From Seriola aureovittata (Eukaryota > Chordata > Actinopteri > Carangiformes > Carangidae), in the NCBI RefSeq assembly GCF_021018895.1, contig NC_079387.1, positions 8,946,083 to 9,010,082 on the forward strand: a DNA stretch of 64,000 bases. The letters are read 5' to 3'. The position numbers and the translations under genes were made by a program. Of this stretch, positions 11,974-51,890 are shown piece by piece. The notes beneath the pieces were generated by a model. The model was not told the origin of the DNA. It worked only from the letters and a program-made list of their open reading frames with translations, and ran no database searches. Numbering within the stretch: position 1 is the first letter of the stretch; every line of letters begins with the position of its first letter.

Positions 11974-11996
11974 CCCCCCCCCCCCCCCCCCCCCCC
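11974..11996 (+). repeat. (C)23 homopolymer
   Basis: Twenty-three consecutive C. The length may be unreliable in the assembly. Confidence 0.95.
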
Positions 11997-12600
11997 TTCT
12001 AACACCACAGTGCTAACCCTGCACCTCTTTCATTGACAGGTCAGCAGGGGTCATGAGGGTGCCGGAGGCCCCGGTTGCTGTTCAGAGCAGCTGAAGCAGA
12101 CATGGGCAGAGAAATCTCGGATGGCATCGGTAGGCTCAGCCTCATCGACTTCACCAGCCTCATCCTCCTTCGCCACAACCACCACTGGCTACGTATCAAG
12201 TACGTGTTCTGTTTATTTCTCTTTGACAGCAATAGTCAGTCAGGGATTGTGATAAACTCTGTGTTGCACAAATTTTAACTTAACTTAAAGAAAATATGCA
12301 AAAGAAAATTGTAATTCCACCCACTGCTGTTATGTGAATATTAGGAGGTGGCAGTATTGAAACAGTTGGTGGCGCTGTTTCTCCAATCAGTGTCATTTAA
12401 CCACTGCAGAAGAAGAGAACATAATGAGATGAAAATAATTAACGGAGCGCCCATCAAATCTCGAATGGTGGAAACATGATTGAGGTTTGACACTTATTAA
12501 TTTGTATTAATTTGAGGAAGGTTACAGTCTCCTTGTCGCTCCACACAGATCTGATGTTTAAGTCTAAAGCATTTATTTTTCTCTTCAGTGGAAACTAAAC

Positions 12601-12972
12601 TTTAATGGTCCCGTATTTTAAACTTCTTCTGTGTTTTATGTGTTCAAGTATTGATCCATGAGAAGATATATTTGTAGTTTTATGAGCCAAAAACCATCTC
12701 AGTGTAGTTTTACATCTCCTCTCTCAGGCTTCTCTCTGGAGCTCTAGTAACAACATGTCAGTGAGCCAATCAGGAGAGAGGAGGCTCTGAGCCTCTCTTC
12801 TGATTGGCTGACTGTTTTCTGAGTGATTGAATGAACATATAGCAGATTTCAGGTACATCACCAAGTTCCAGAAGTCCTGACGGCTCGTATACTTTCACAG
12901 TATTAATATAAAACCTAGACCTGTTTTTATAATGAAACAACACATGCACATCTACAATATGAGACCTTTAAG
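12601..12972. mobile_element. MITE (non-autonomous DNA transposon), about 372 bp
   Basis: The ends are imperfect inverted repeats: left TTTAATGGTCCCGTATTTTA, right TCTACAATATGAGACCTTTA, which reads TAAAGGTCTCATATTGTAGA on the other strand. Inside lies a strong hairpin (12759-12814) whose arms both carry AGCCAATCAG. There is no coding capacity. I recognise the interior (TTATGAGCCAAAAACCATCT) as resembling a repeat seen in other percomorph genomes; the family name is not known to me. Confidence 0.65.
12759..12814. repeat. Inverted repeat (hairpin) inside the MITE
   Basis: Left arm CAGTGAGCCAATCAGGAGAG... and right arm ...CTCTTCTGATTGGCTGACTG are reverse complements with few mismatches and almost no loop. 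Confidence 0.85.
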
Positions 12973-14726
12973 TCAGATGCTTAATTTTATCCACCAAAAC
13001 TTTGTTGAGGATGAAAACAGGTGGATGGAAACGTAATTAGATAGTAATTTTGTTTATGCCTCTCATTTCTATCTCAATAATTATCCCAACATTATCTCTA
13101 ATGGTGTGCTGTGAAACAATCTTTATAATTACACGGTAAGAATATCTCACATTGGGACATTTCACTTCGGATTCATTTAGATGTGAGAACTGTAAGACGC
13201 AATCTAAATGTGACGGTTTTGTCAAGAGATGATAAATGATTATATAGAAAGATCATCAACTCGGGTTATAAATGAGTCTCTACAGCAGCAGGATGTATTA
13301 TAGTCTTTTATTCCAGGGCTCAGATATTCCATCAGTGTCTTAGATGGTGGTTTTCACTTCAAGGAAACCAGACTACTCACTCCCATTTAACGCAGTGCTA
13401 CAGCAGTGAAAAAGACGTCCGTCACAAGTTTTTGATTTTTAACACACTCTGCCAATTGTTGTCTTCATAAATAAGAATGCAGTAAATAAATATCTTTATT
13501 TTCACACCTCTTCTTTCTAATGTGATTTGAATCTCGGGCAGCAAAAGTTTCAATTAAAAAAAAACAGTTAAACTCTGTATTTGAACTTTTACATCACCTT
13601 GAACTCCAGTGCGAGGCCTTGGTGCAGTTTTAACACAAAATAAGTGAAGAAGTGTTTATATACGTGTGGAGCAGGATTCATTCAGATCAAGCAACAACAG
13701 TTACTCTGCAACACACGTGACCTCTTTCACAAAGTTTCCCTCCTGCTACAGTGGAGCAGCATCTCCTGATGAAAGCAAATAGCTCTCATTATACTTAATC
13801 TATTATCCATAATATGACATTACAATATTAGGGGAGCCATAAATGTAATATATATACAGAGAGATATGTTTTAGAAAAATCCGGTGATGTCCGTTTTCAG
13901 TCTCACTCATAAGAGACCAATTTGCCGCTCCCTAAATTCCCAGAGGTTTCCTTAATGTAATAGCAAGGATCAAATGATGATCCATATTACTTATGCAGTC
14001 AAAACATCAGGGATTCTAAACAGGCACACGGTGCAATTACCTCGGCCATGAGAGACGAGACGGTGAAATTCGAATGCATCAAAGTCTGAAGCCAAATTTA
14101 GTCCAACACTCCAGTCCCATGATAAAATGTGTTTGGAAGAATGAATGATTCGGTGAGGGACAAAATAGCTATCCATCACGAGCGCGGCTCTTGAAAATAT
14201 CTGTCCAATATTGCAAATCTTCAAGCGGGCGACTCCAGAGAGTTCACTCATCAAAATGTCAGCAACAGACACTAAATATTCAAAGGCGAACGCAGCACTC
14301 TGGAGTATTAAGCTGTTTTCCTTCAGAATGTAAAAATAATGTAAAGCAGCAGCCGGCGTTGCTTTTGTCAAACCTCTGACAGGTCGTTGAAATTCAACAT
14401 CTGACTCTCCGGTGCCCAGCTAAATCTTAGCTAACCTCTTAGCCTTGCACAGCATTGGGTTAGCGATACATTTGCCTGGCAGAGGAGCTCAGGAGAGCAG
14501 CGGGCCTCGCTAGAAGTCAATTACCCTGACAGAGGAATTGGATGCCACCTATTTTTTTTTTTTTTTAAAGAGAGTGGGCTCCCGCTCGCTGTCTCAGCTC
14601 TTTTGGGACGGAGATTAACAATCAAGTCTCAGCCGGCCGCTTTGCCGCTCGGCGATCAGATAGGAAAATGGCTCTGATCACTGCCGGGCAAGTAGGTTGA
14701 GGCCCTCCGCTGATTGGTGAGGGCTG

Positions 14727-14728
<2 letters not shown>

Positions 14729-14781
<53 letters not shown>
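14729..14781 (+). repeat. (AC)n microsatellite
   Basis: About 26 AC units, pure. Confidence 0.97.
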
Positions 14782-14929
14782 AGGCCGGTCACGTACACAC
14801 TGGAGCACAGAGAGTAAAGTGCTGTCATGTGTGGATCCAGTTTTGATGTGCAAAGTGAATTTGATGAGCCCATTTCTAATTAACCTATTAATCATAGCTC
14901 TCATGTACCAGATGTCTGCCCTCCCTTCT

Positions 14930-14943
14930 TATGTGTGTGTGCG

Positions 14944-14973
<30 letters not shown>
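14930..14973 (+). repeat. (TG)n microsatellite, interrupted
   Basis: TG repeat interrupted by CGCC. Confidence 0.9.
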
Positions 14974-14976
<3 letters not shown>

Positions 14977-16902
14977 CCCTGCATGGGGTCTGACTGCATA
15001 ATTAGGGCATATCAGCAGGATGAACTCGCACCATGACTTCAACATAGGGAGGTCATGGCATTACACAGATACTTCCAACGACGGACCATAGGTGCGAAGC
15101 AGCTCACGTTGCAGGATCAGTTCTTTTATTTTGAAAGTGAGCCTTTGTTTTTTTTTTAATTAGAAACTTTCCCTTTGGGGACATTTAATCAGAAGGAAAC
15201 AGTTTATTAATTTACCTTTTTTTTAATAGGCATTTTTGATATTGCAAATCAATTTAATACCAAATTAAGTTCAAACAAAATAAATAGATGAGTTGGATGT
15301 CATATTGTTGTTTTGGGGGGCCCATCTGTGGGATCTCAGAGGACCAAACTGTCCTGCTGTGTCTTGTCCAGTCGAGTCCATTGTCTGGTGCTGAACAGCT
15401 GCAGAGCTGTGAGACAGTGCAGACAGAGACAGTAGTGACTGATGACCCTCTCTCCTCTTTCTGCTACTTCAGAGACCTTTTCTCGCTCGTTTTGAGTCGT
15501 CAAGCACAGGTGTAAGTAACGACATTACTAATGGCTGAATTACATTTACACCAGCGTCATTAGTTACGTGTGTTTTGTTCCCTGCTATAACTCTACTCGC
15601 CGCCATTAAGACGTTTGTTCAGCTGCTCCGCTTTTTCACGACCGCAGTTTTGTAGCTTCGTCTTTCAAAATAATACCCACGAGAAAAAGTGAGACAAAGA
15701 AAACAGTCATTATCAAACACTCGTCGACTGCACCACAGAAGAAGAGCAGGTGTTTTCCTGTGGGCCTGGTGTAATGATCCAATTTGAACAAGTAAGTTTC
15801 ATTTCTTACTTTCTGGATAAACAGCTGTTACATCAGTTTATTTCTTTTAAATTTTATGGACATTAATGTCATCGTAATACAACGTATATATTTATCAATT
15901 ACTGCATTATTGCTGTTTGCATTTTTTAAAATAAATGAACCAAGGTTGTTGTTAGCATTATTATTCGATAAATAAAAAAAAATAATTGAACTTTTTCATC
16001 TTTGTCACAGTCTAAAGGAGAAGAAGCATGAAGATGATGATCCCTCCACACCCCAAATTCTCAAGTGCTTTTTATTCTTTACTGTGTACCAGCAGAGAGC
16101 TGCTCTCGCTTTGATCTTTACGTCACGCCGTTCAATATGTTGATAATTCTGGATTTGTAAAATGATTTGCTCGTCGAGTCGTGTTATCTCTGAAATATTA
16201 AATCTGATCTGATCTGTGAAAATATGCATCATTATGGTATTTACACATTAACGACCTGTTTTCACTCGCTGTGGAAAGAGAAGGAAGAGCAAACACAAAT
16301 TTAGATGTAGAAAAAGAATAATATATTCATAGAGTTTGTGCAACAGACGATATAGGTTAAAAACAACAAACCAAATAAACTTTTATTTAAGGCCACGCCA
16401 ATCCAATACTGACATCCATATTTGAGTTTAAAGAATCCAATAACACTATTTATATCTAACATCTTTAATAAGGATCTGTTAAATTTGTGTTTTAAAGAAG
16501 GATTGCAGTTGAAAAATCTGTACAAAAATATGCAACAGTGTCTATAAAATATCTGTGACATATCTGTACTGTAATATCTTCAGCTAATATCACACAATTG
16601 AAACTTCTCTCACTACAGCTAATGTGTTTGTGGTCACTGCTCAGATACAGTGCGTCTTTTGTTTGTATGTTCCTGTTACTCGAGGCTTTGAACTTGAATA
16701 AAAAGACATTATAAAAACGGAGAACTACAAATGTGTATCATCTCATCTCACAATGCAACCTATGTAAACAGATTGTCTTAAACATTTTGTGATTCTTTCT
16801 TGTAAGCCGCCAAAAAGGAAATGGTCCTTACAGACGTTATTCCTTTTTTTTTTTTGTTTCAGGTTCTCTCTATTCGCCAGCATCTCCCAGTAAGACTTTG
16901 CA

Positions 16903-45360
<28,458 letters not shown>

Positions 45361-46058
45361 CTGCTAAGATCTCGGTGCATCTAAGGAGCGCCACATGAAC
45401 GCACATCCAACCACCTGCCTCTGCTGCCTCAGTCTGGACTCTCTTGCCAGACTCTGTCCAAATCAAAAACAAATGTTTTGAAGAATGAATGTTCACATTT
45501 CTTTTGTTTTCAGTTTCTTCTCTCTTTTCTCTGGCCAACAGGTCTGCTCAGGGTGGAAACTGAGCACCACCTACCACTTTAGTTTTGTTTGTAAAATGTG
45601 TCTGTGGCTGCTGAGCTCAACTCGAGGGCCCCTCTATTCTAAAACAACCCGGTTTGCTGTTAGAAAGTGAAAGTGTTGAGAGAGCTTTGGGATTTATTTG
45701 CCAGCTAAGATGTTAGTGTCTCCACTGTGGCTCTTTTTAATAGCAGATATACGAGTGTGACAGCAAAACTTACACAATCTACATGCCTCTGGTTCAAGAA
45801 TGTTTTTGTGCCCACTTTTGAAAATTAGATAATGCATTTAAATTTAGCATTCATATCAAAGTGTTTTACTTTTTGTTTTATCTAATTAACTTTGATCAAT
45901 AATTCCCCCAGCTGTGTCCCAGTTTAATCTCAGCCACCGACCCATGAAAGTGAGCAGCATTTCTCTCACCTTGGGTACACAAGAATGGGTTTCTCCTCTC
46001 GTATAAACACACCTACAATAACACGCAGCAGCACTTGTACCATGTGAGCCCATACAAT

Positions 46059-46064
46059 AATAAA
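46059..46064 (+). terminator. Alternative poly(A) signal, r3hdm1
   Basis: AATAAA about 700 bases after the stop; no marked GT-rich element follows. Confidence 0.35.
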
Positions 46065-46404
46065 CACTGAATAATAGATATACTACCTGAATTATTTAAA
46101 GTCACTTTTATACACAGTGAATGTTGCGTTTGCACTGAAGTGATGATCCAAGATGGAGATTTGATAGGAATCAAGACGGCCTGGATTTTGTTTTAACCCC
46201 TCATACCTGTTTGTTGCACTCAGCCAGGCCACTTTCTTTTATATTTAATTAAAATGTTTATATGCACAAGAAAAATGCAATCGAGTTTGTCGCTCTACTT
46301 GGCTTCATTCTTTTGGATTTCTGTTTGTGTGAATCATGAGAGGTGTTCTGTGTCTGGTGTGGATTTCTTTTTCTTTTTCTTTTTTTTTTTCTTTGTTTGA
46401 CTCT

Positions 46405-46410
46405 AATAAA
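46405..46410 (+). terminator. Poly(A) signal, r3hdm1
   Basis: AATAAA with a downstream GT-rich region (CACGTGTTGACA), about 1045 bases after the stop. Confidence 0.6.
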
Positions 46411-46795
46411 TGTTTTCACCACACGTGTTGACATAACTGTTTCCAAGCTAAAAGGCAAGTAATAACCCACAGTCAGCAAATTGAGCGTCTGCTGAAATGT
46501 TTTCCTTGGAGCAAGATGTTCCTTTTTAGTGTATGTGGTTAAAAAAAAAAAAAATTAAAATTAAAATTAAAAAAAAGGCAATAGATGAGGCAACTTCTTG
46601 GAAAATGTTGCCATGAAGTTTGTATCTCTGCCTTCTGGGCATTGCAGAGATATTTGCTCTGCTTAGTAGCCTCATTTCCAGCTGCATAAATTAGCCATTT
46701 TGAATAAACCCCTCTGCTCGGTGAGTGCAGAGAAACAGCGACACCCAGTGGACAGACGCTGTTACTACATCGTCAGTTCGAGCTCCTGGAAGAGT

Positions 46796-46807
46796 GAAAG
46801 TGAAACT
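46796..46807 (+). promoter_or_regulatory. ISRE in the rbm43 promoter
   Basis: GAAAGTGAAACT is a perfect interferon-stimulated response element (GAAANNGAAACT), the site bound by ISGF3 (STAT1-STAT2-IRF9) and IRFs. It lies 107 bases before the rbm43 ATG. This fits an interferon-inducible gene; I recall RBM43 from mammalian interferon-stimulated gene lists. Confidence 0.75.
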
Positions 46808-46913
46808 CCAAACATTAGTGTTTGGGGGAAACTGTGTGTGGTAGCAACAGCGTCGTGTCTAACGTGGTTTGGGAAAAAAACGAGGGGCTAAGTTGTGATG
46901 GTTACACGGCGTC

Positions 46914-47127
46914 ATGTCTGCAGCCGTTATGGAGACCGAGTCCCGGGACGAGAGCAAGACCGTGGTTGTGTCCGGTGTCCCCGGTGTGTTAACCGTGAGC
47001 AGGATGGTTGACAAGCTGACTATTCACTTCCAGAGCCGGCGGAGGAGTCACGGAGGAGACGTCGAGGTGGTCACATACCCTACCAACATGGAGGGAGTCG
47101 CCTACGTCACTTTTGACAAAGCTTCAG
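46914..47127 (+). CDS. rbm43: rbm43 coding exon 1 (RRM)
   Basis: 71 codons plus one base. Most of the RRM. Donor TTCAG|GTAACA. First in-frame ATG after a TGA stop. Confidence 0.88.
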
Positions 47128-47946
47128 GTAACAAACGGGTCGTAGGTAAACACAGATTTCAAGCTAGCAATGCTACATGTTTTGAGCTGCCGCTGCCTTG
47201 AGGAGCGCGAGCTACAGCTAACGGTTAACGGTTAACGGTTTAATAACGGTTAATTATTCAAACGCCGAATTCCATTTGAAAAGTGCAGTTTTTATAAGTC
47301 CAGTCCCATTACAGTAGCCTTTAGCTTGCACATTCAAGTCACTCTGCTAATATTTTCAGAAACCTTTTAAAGATCTTAAAACCATGTGGATTTTCAACCT
47401 GTTTTTCAAGTTGAGCCTCTTAATCCAAACAAAGATGGTGGCAGTAAGTTACACTATTCTTGTATAGTTTGTACAGCGTGAACTAAACTTTTAAACACCC
47501 CCCTTCAGACATATTAAAGCTTATAAAAATACTCTGAGTAATAAAAATGTGTCTGATATGGTTTTTCCTCAAAAAAGGTTAAAATATTTAATTGAAATAT
47601 ATAAGAAAATGCGTTTACTCCTCCCTCATTAGCAATATCCACTCTAAAAATAAATATGCAAAAGCAGTTGATCTCATAAGTGTAACTACACAATACAAGA
47701 TGTCTCCTATTTCAATGTATGGCCACCGGAAGGTCTTCAAGTACACAAGTTGTGTACTTCATATCATATCACGATCATATATCACAGAATTAATGATGTC
47801 ACAAAAACTTGCAGGTGTGTTTAAATGTTAAACTGAGATTTAAGGTGAGTACACAAAAACCTGAATGTGAAAATTAGCTGCACAGTGTTGATCAAACATT
47901 CAAGTGAAATGACAATAAGCAAAACACATTTTTGAGAGGTGGGTTT

Positions 47947-47983
<37 letters not shown>

Positions 47984-49999
47984 ATATCTCATCCAAAATA
48001 ACTACTATAATTTTTTTTCTTGCACTGTACAAAAACAGCAAGGATGCAATTTCTGGAAATACAGTCATAATATGAGAAACTGTAAAAATCAGATGCTTAT
48101 TATTTCTGTGCCTCAGTCGTAATGGTAATACATGAGAGGCACAAACTGAGGCTGCTCTGTGAGTGAATGGAAATGAAAGACTTTAAACCTCCTGCACTGA
48201 ACATAATCTATCTGCAGTCATATCTCCTGATTTATGCCATAATTGGTTCCCAGGGGAATGAATTGTGGTTACCATAGGAACCACTCGTACAGTACGGTGT
48301 GTACAGAGGTGAAATATATTTTTAAAAAAAAGACATTTATTTACATGTGCTGATGCCAAGCTGGCGAATGGTTTAATTTCTCCTATTATCATAGAGTTAG
48401 ACTTTGTGTGACAAGAAATAACCGATTTGCTTTATGGGCTCATGAAGCATCGTTATAATGTTGACATGGGAACAGACCAGTACAGTACAAACTCTTGGCA
48501 GATGCAGAGAACGTGGTTCGAAAGGAGCAACACATCATGACGGACAACGAGTTTTCTGAAGACTACCTTCTCACTGTGTTCCCCTTAAGCGGAGATGTAA
48601 GTACGTTGGGAGGAATATATATAAATTTATAGCTAAATTTGAACAATTAAGCAATTCATACTGAATCAGATGTGCTTTTGTGCTGCAGGTGTTTTTGTAC
48701 GTCTCCAGCGCTAAGGTGGATCTCTCCGTATTTGGCAGCGATCAAGCGTCACTGATTCGGAGTCTGCGTTCAGCTCACAGGTCGCTGCGTTTCCAGCCTT
48801 TGCCCCACCCAAGGAAAGCCACCATTGAGGGGCCTTTCGCTGCCGTCGAGGCCCTGAGAGAGGACCTCGTCCGCAGGGCCGGTCAGCTTAACGCCACAGT
48901 CTCAGCTCCGACTGCCGCTGCCGGGCTAAGAGCATCTCCTCTTAATCCGAGGGTAATATCTCATCACAAGTTTGTCAGCTCTGTAAGCTGCAGCGGTTCT
49001 AAAGCTAAGCGGGGACCAGCGGACTCGAACAGCTTATCAACGCCGCTGCAGAGCACAGGTGAGGCAACTCAAGTCCAAAGCCTGCGCTCAAACACAGAAA
49101 CTCAAAACACTTCCTCGAGGCAGAAAGTTTCCATGACTGTACGGAGCTTTGCTGTCACAGACAGTGTTGAAGGGGAAAGGCTGGGAGCTCGTTCCATGCT
49201 TAAAAGCCCCACAGAATATAGAACCAAGACAAGTCCCAGACAAGTGTTAGGGGAGGAGATCAATGCAGGGATTAGATCTTCCTTATCAGGCCTGGACTTG
49301 TTCCCTGCAGAGGAAATATCAGCAAATCATCCAGGAGTAGACGATATTTCACAAAAACACGAGACCAGAGAGGAGAATCATCTGAGCTCCCGCCACAACA
49401 ACAGTCGGGACTATCTGAAAGACTCAGATCAGAGCAGCTCAGCAGTCGCCACCGATCGACTCCAGACCAGACTTAAAAATGTCTCGCCGTCCTCTGAGAG
49501 CAGCGCCGAGGATTCAGAAGTGCTGTCTGCAATCTGTCCAAATGATCCGGAGGATACGAGCATCTGGGTCGACTCACACACATACAGATACATTGAACAA
49601 TTTGACAGGAAGGAGTTAGACAGATGCTTGAGAGGTCTCAAGGTGCGCGTTGTGTGCACCGAGGGAACCGACCTCATGCGAATAGTGTTGACTGAGAAGC
49701 AGACCTCCGAGCCGGCCTCAACGATCCCGCAGGCCGTGAAAGACATGGAGGCTTTGGTGGAGGGTTGGATGTTGATCTTAAGAGTTCATCAGATCCCGTA
49801 TGACGAGGAGAAGCATCCTCACAAACAGAAACTCCTTCAGATGTGTAAAGATGTGAATGCCCTGTTCAATTTCCTGTTCGATTTTCCTGTTCTTTACATG
49901 ATCGAGGACTCTTGCATAAAAGTGGTCGGTACTTCACAATCTAGTTACATTTTCTATAAGAGAGTGGAGCATAGACTCAACTCAAAGACATACTTGTAA
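46914..49999 (+). CDS. rbm43: rbm43, RNA-binding motif protein 43 (complete, 3 coding exons)
   Basis: RBM43 is a poorly understood RRM protein. The exons join to 1620 bases, 539 residues plus stop. Start ATG at 46914 follows an in-frame TGA. Residues about 15-95 form the RRM: TVVVSGVPGVLTVSRMVDKL, GGDVEVVTYPTNMEGVAYVT; human TVVVAGLP and [20 protein letters not shown]. Residues about 104-170 form a second block, VDLSVFGSDQASLIRSL ... ATIEGPFAAVEALREDL; human LDLSVFGKEVTLETLVKDL and ISVEGSFLAVKRLRESL. A long Ser/Thr-rich linker (about 175-385) follows, then a conserved C-terminal domain (about 389-539) ending KVVGTSQSSYIFYKRVEHRL; human DIIGSSSDTYLFKKGV. Longer than human (about 357), mainly by the linker. 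Confidence 0.88.
47128..48501. other. rbm43 intron 1
   Basis: Contains short AACGGTTA tandem units (47219-47252) and a (AT)n at 47949-47981; otherwise AT-rich with no exon. Confidence 0.7.
47949..47981 (+). repeat. (AT)n microsatellite
   Basis: Sixteen AT units. Confidence 0.95.
48502..48596 (+). CDS. rbm43: rbm43 coding exon 2
   Basis: Encodes AENVVRKEQHIMTDNEFSED then YLLTVFPLSGD, the RRM end and linker. Acceptor TTGGCAG, donor GAGAT|GTAAGT; phases match both neighbours. Confidence 0.87.
48689..49999 (+). CDS. rbm43: rbm43 coding exon 3 (last)
   Basis: 436 codons and TAA at 49997-49999. Starts VFLYVSSAKVDLSVFGSDQ after acceptor TGCTGCAG. Holds the second conserved block, the disordered Ser/Thr/Gln-rich linker and the conserved C-terminal domain (WVDSHTYRYIEQF ... 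HRLNSKTYL). Confidence 0.93.
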   Translation: MFLYVSSAKVDLSVFGSDQASLIRSLRSAHRSLRFQPLPHPRKATIEGPFAAVEALREDLVRRAGQLNATVSAPTAAAGLRASPLNPRVISHHKFVSSVSCSGSKAKRGPADSNSLSTPLQSTGEATQVQSLRSNTETQNTSSRQKVSMTVRSFAVTDSVEGERLGARSMLKSPTEYRTKTSPRQVLGEEINAGIRSSLSGLDLFPAEEISANHPGVDDISQKHETREENHLSSRHNNSRDYLKDSDQSSSAVATDRLQTRLKNVSPSSESSAEDSEVLSAICPNDPEDTSIWVDSHTYRYIEQFDRKELDRCLRGLKVRVVCTEGTDLMRIVLTEKQTSEPASTIPQAVKDMEALVEGWMLILRVHQIPYDEEKHPHKQKLLQMCKDVNALFNFLFDFPVLYMIEDSCIKVVGTSQSSYIFYKRVEHRLNSKTYL

Positions 50000-50199
50000 A
50001 TCACTCTGAATCTTAATAGCTGGAGCTAAAACAAATGAATGTAGTTCATTCAGCGGCCACAGGGTGGCGCAGTCGAGCTGCACGATGATTCCTGCACGGT
50101 TTGTGTATGAAACCAACATCTGTCTTATTTAGTTCTTATGTCACAGCCACAGTTGTGATTCTTGTGGTGCACTGGTAGATTATTAGAGTAATATAAATT

Positions 50200-50205
50200 A
50201 ATAAA
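50200..50205 (+). terminator. Poly(A) signal, rbm43
   Basis: AATAAA followed at once by TCTGTGTGTGTTAC, a typical GU-rich downstream element; about 200 bases after the stop. A second AATAAA lies at 50514-50519. Confidence 0.6.
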
Positions 50206-50219
50206 TCTGTGTGTGTTAC

Positions 50220-50979
50220 ATATCTGCTTCAGAATAGGCATGTGAGGTTCTCTTATTAAATTAAATTAAAACTTCCAGTGCTTTCGCTTTCTGTCTTTGT
50301 TTCTATGGTGAACCTTCCCTGTTGTTCATGCATGGATTAATAATTAGGCCTTTAAAAACACCAAACAATGTTCCCACAGCGGTAGGGCTAAGTCTTAATT
50401 AACCTCCTCACATCTTAATTACAAAAAATAAGCTTCTAATTAAAAACAAAAATGACAGATGCCAACCTGTCGCACATAATCACATCTTTCTGTTTCTTTG
50501 TTTAACTCATTTCAATAAAGAATTCAATCTGAAGATAGAAAATATATATATATATATGTACCACATCCAGACATATTTTAAGGCATATTGCTTTGAATAA
50601 TATTTTTTTCCACAAAAAAGTTAAATTACTTTGATAAAGATTAGAACTAGTTGTGATGTCACAAAAAATCCTCCTCATATTTCCACATACCTGAAATCTA
50701 AGGTGTTTGAATAAAACAGCTACAAATATTTGTTTTCAGGCTCTTATGAATTAGTTTGTGCAGCGTTTTGTATGATGATGAGGATGATGAGGATGATGTG
50801 AGAAATCATTGGACAGTAGGGGGCGGTATGACTCTTCCCCCCACATGGCAGACAGATGAGGCGCTAGCTGCCATCGTCCTGCTCACTGAGGCAATTATGG
50901 CGGATGGGTTTGGCAAGCAGGGTGCAGATTGGCAGGCAAATGATGTCGGTAGGATGTCCCATTATACACCTTCCCCCCT

Positions 50980-51028
<49 letters not shown>

Positions 51029-51689
51029 GAGTGCTGTGTCTTTTTCAAGGGAAATACTGGTCTATACATGTGCGAAGATGCACAGTAAAATCATGGTGTG
51101 TGTGTGTGTGATTATTCAAAGGAGCTCGTCCGCAGCCTTGATAATTGATTCATTATGTAAAACTAAGCCACACACTGCCGTAATGAACACACACAAACAT
51201 AGACAATCGCTCATCTCCTCAGACGCACACGTTCTGGGTTGTTACCATAGGAACGTGGTGGGAGAGGTTGCCGAGCTGCAGCGCCCGGGCGTCGTTAGGG
51301 GGGGAGCTCTTGAACACAATGACAACATCCAGGAGGACGGAGGAATTACATTTCCAGCAGAAGAACCCTTCATCAAAGACAAGCAGAGGAGAGAGCGCTG
51401 CCTCTCAGCACCCAGGCCTCTCTGCTGCCCCTTTGATAGCACATCTCCAACAATTACCCATTATTTAACTGGGGGCCGGGGTTATTGTGGGGGAACAGAA
51501 AGGAGGGTCAACAAGCAGAGAGCATGAATTATTTTTCCTGAAATGGTCCCAACACTGGTCCTCCATTAATCTCTTTTTCTTTCAGTCTCCTCATTATGCA
51601 CAAAGTATAATTAGATAATTGCGTTTTGAATATATTAAGCATATATGACTTTCATGATGGAGGTCGCAAACAGCAGCAGGCCAGAAAAG
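50220..51689. other. Intergenic, downstream of rbm43
   Basis: No gene recognised. Holds a (CA)n at 50982-51028. The long frames here (for example 50904-51527) are driven by the CA repeat and have no recognisable homology. Confidence 0.6.
50982..51028 (+). repeat. (CA)n microsatellite
   Basis: About 22 CA units with one AACA interruption. Confidence 0.95.
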
Positions 51690-51800
51690 AAGCCTGAGTG
51701 TCTTTCTCAAGGACGTTTTCATGAGGGATGGGCTCTGCTGGGGATCGAACCTGTGATGGGACCGTGGATGGATTACTGAACGGCCTACTGGCACAGGCCC
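51690..51800 (-). mobile_element. tRNA-derived SINE fragment
   Basis: Read on the minus strand it has a Pol III B-box GGTTCGATCC (51751-51742), then AACGTCCTTGAGAAAGACAC, which resembles the GTCCTTGAGCAAGACAC core common in fish V-type SINEs. The ends are not defined. Confidence 0.5.
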
Positions 51801-51890
51801 AGGGGCCCGAGGGGACAGACGGTTACTGGGCCAAAGCCTCTGTGTGAAGTGACTTAACAGTTCTTGGTGGAAAGTCAATTAAATGACTGG

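Larger units (their letters stand above)
7167..12600. other. r3hdm1 5' intron, first part
   Basis: No convincing exon. Contents: AT-rich stretches with many TAATTA-like words (7840-8300), a TG-rich segment (8960-9080), a long (TG)n at 9435-9513, a C23 homopolymer at 11974-11996, and a dispersed-repeat scrap around 11260-11345. The 161-codon frame at 11438-11923 is discussed among the rejected items. Confidence 0.6.
12973..16862. other. r3hdm1 5' intron, second part
   Basis: No convincing exon. Includes AT-rich unique sequence (13700-14520), two CA/TG microsatellites (14729-14781, 14930-14973) and T tracts. The final 60 bases form the polypyrimidine tract of the first coding exon. Confidence 0.6.
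45361..46430 (+). other. r3hdm1: r3hdm1 3' UTR
   Basis: Follows the stop codon. Two AATAAA hexamers: 46059-46064 and 46405-46410. The second is followed by a GTGTTG-containing stretch and is the likelier main site. The 3' end is inferred. Confidence 0.6.

Noticed and set aside
50904..51527. 207-codon plus-strand frame downstream of rbm43
   Set aside because: Includes the (CA)n array as a His/Thr run and no known domain; no splice or promoter support.
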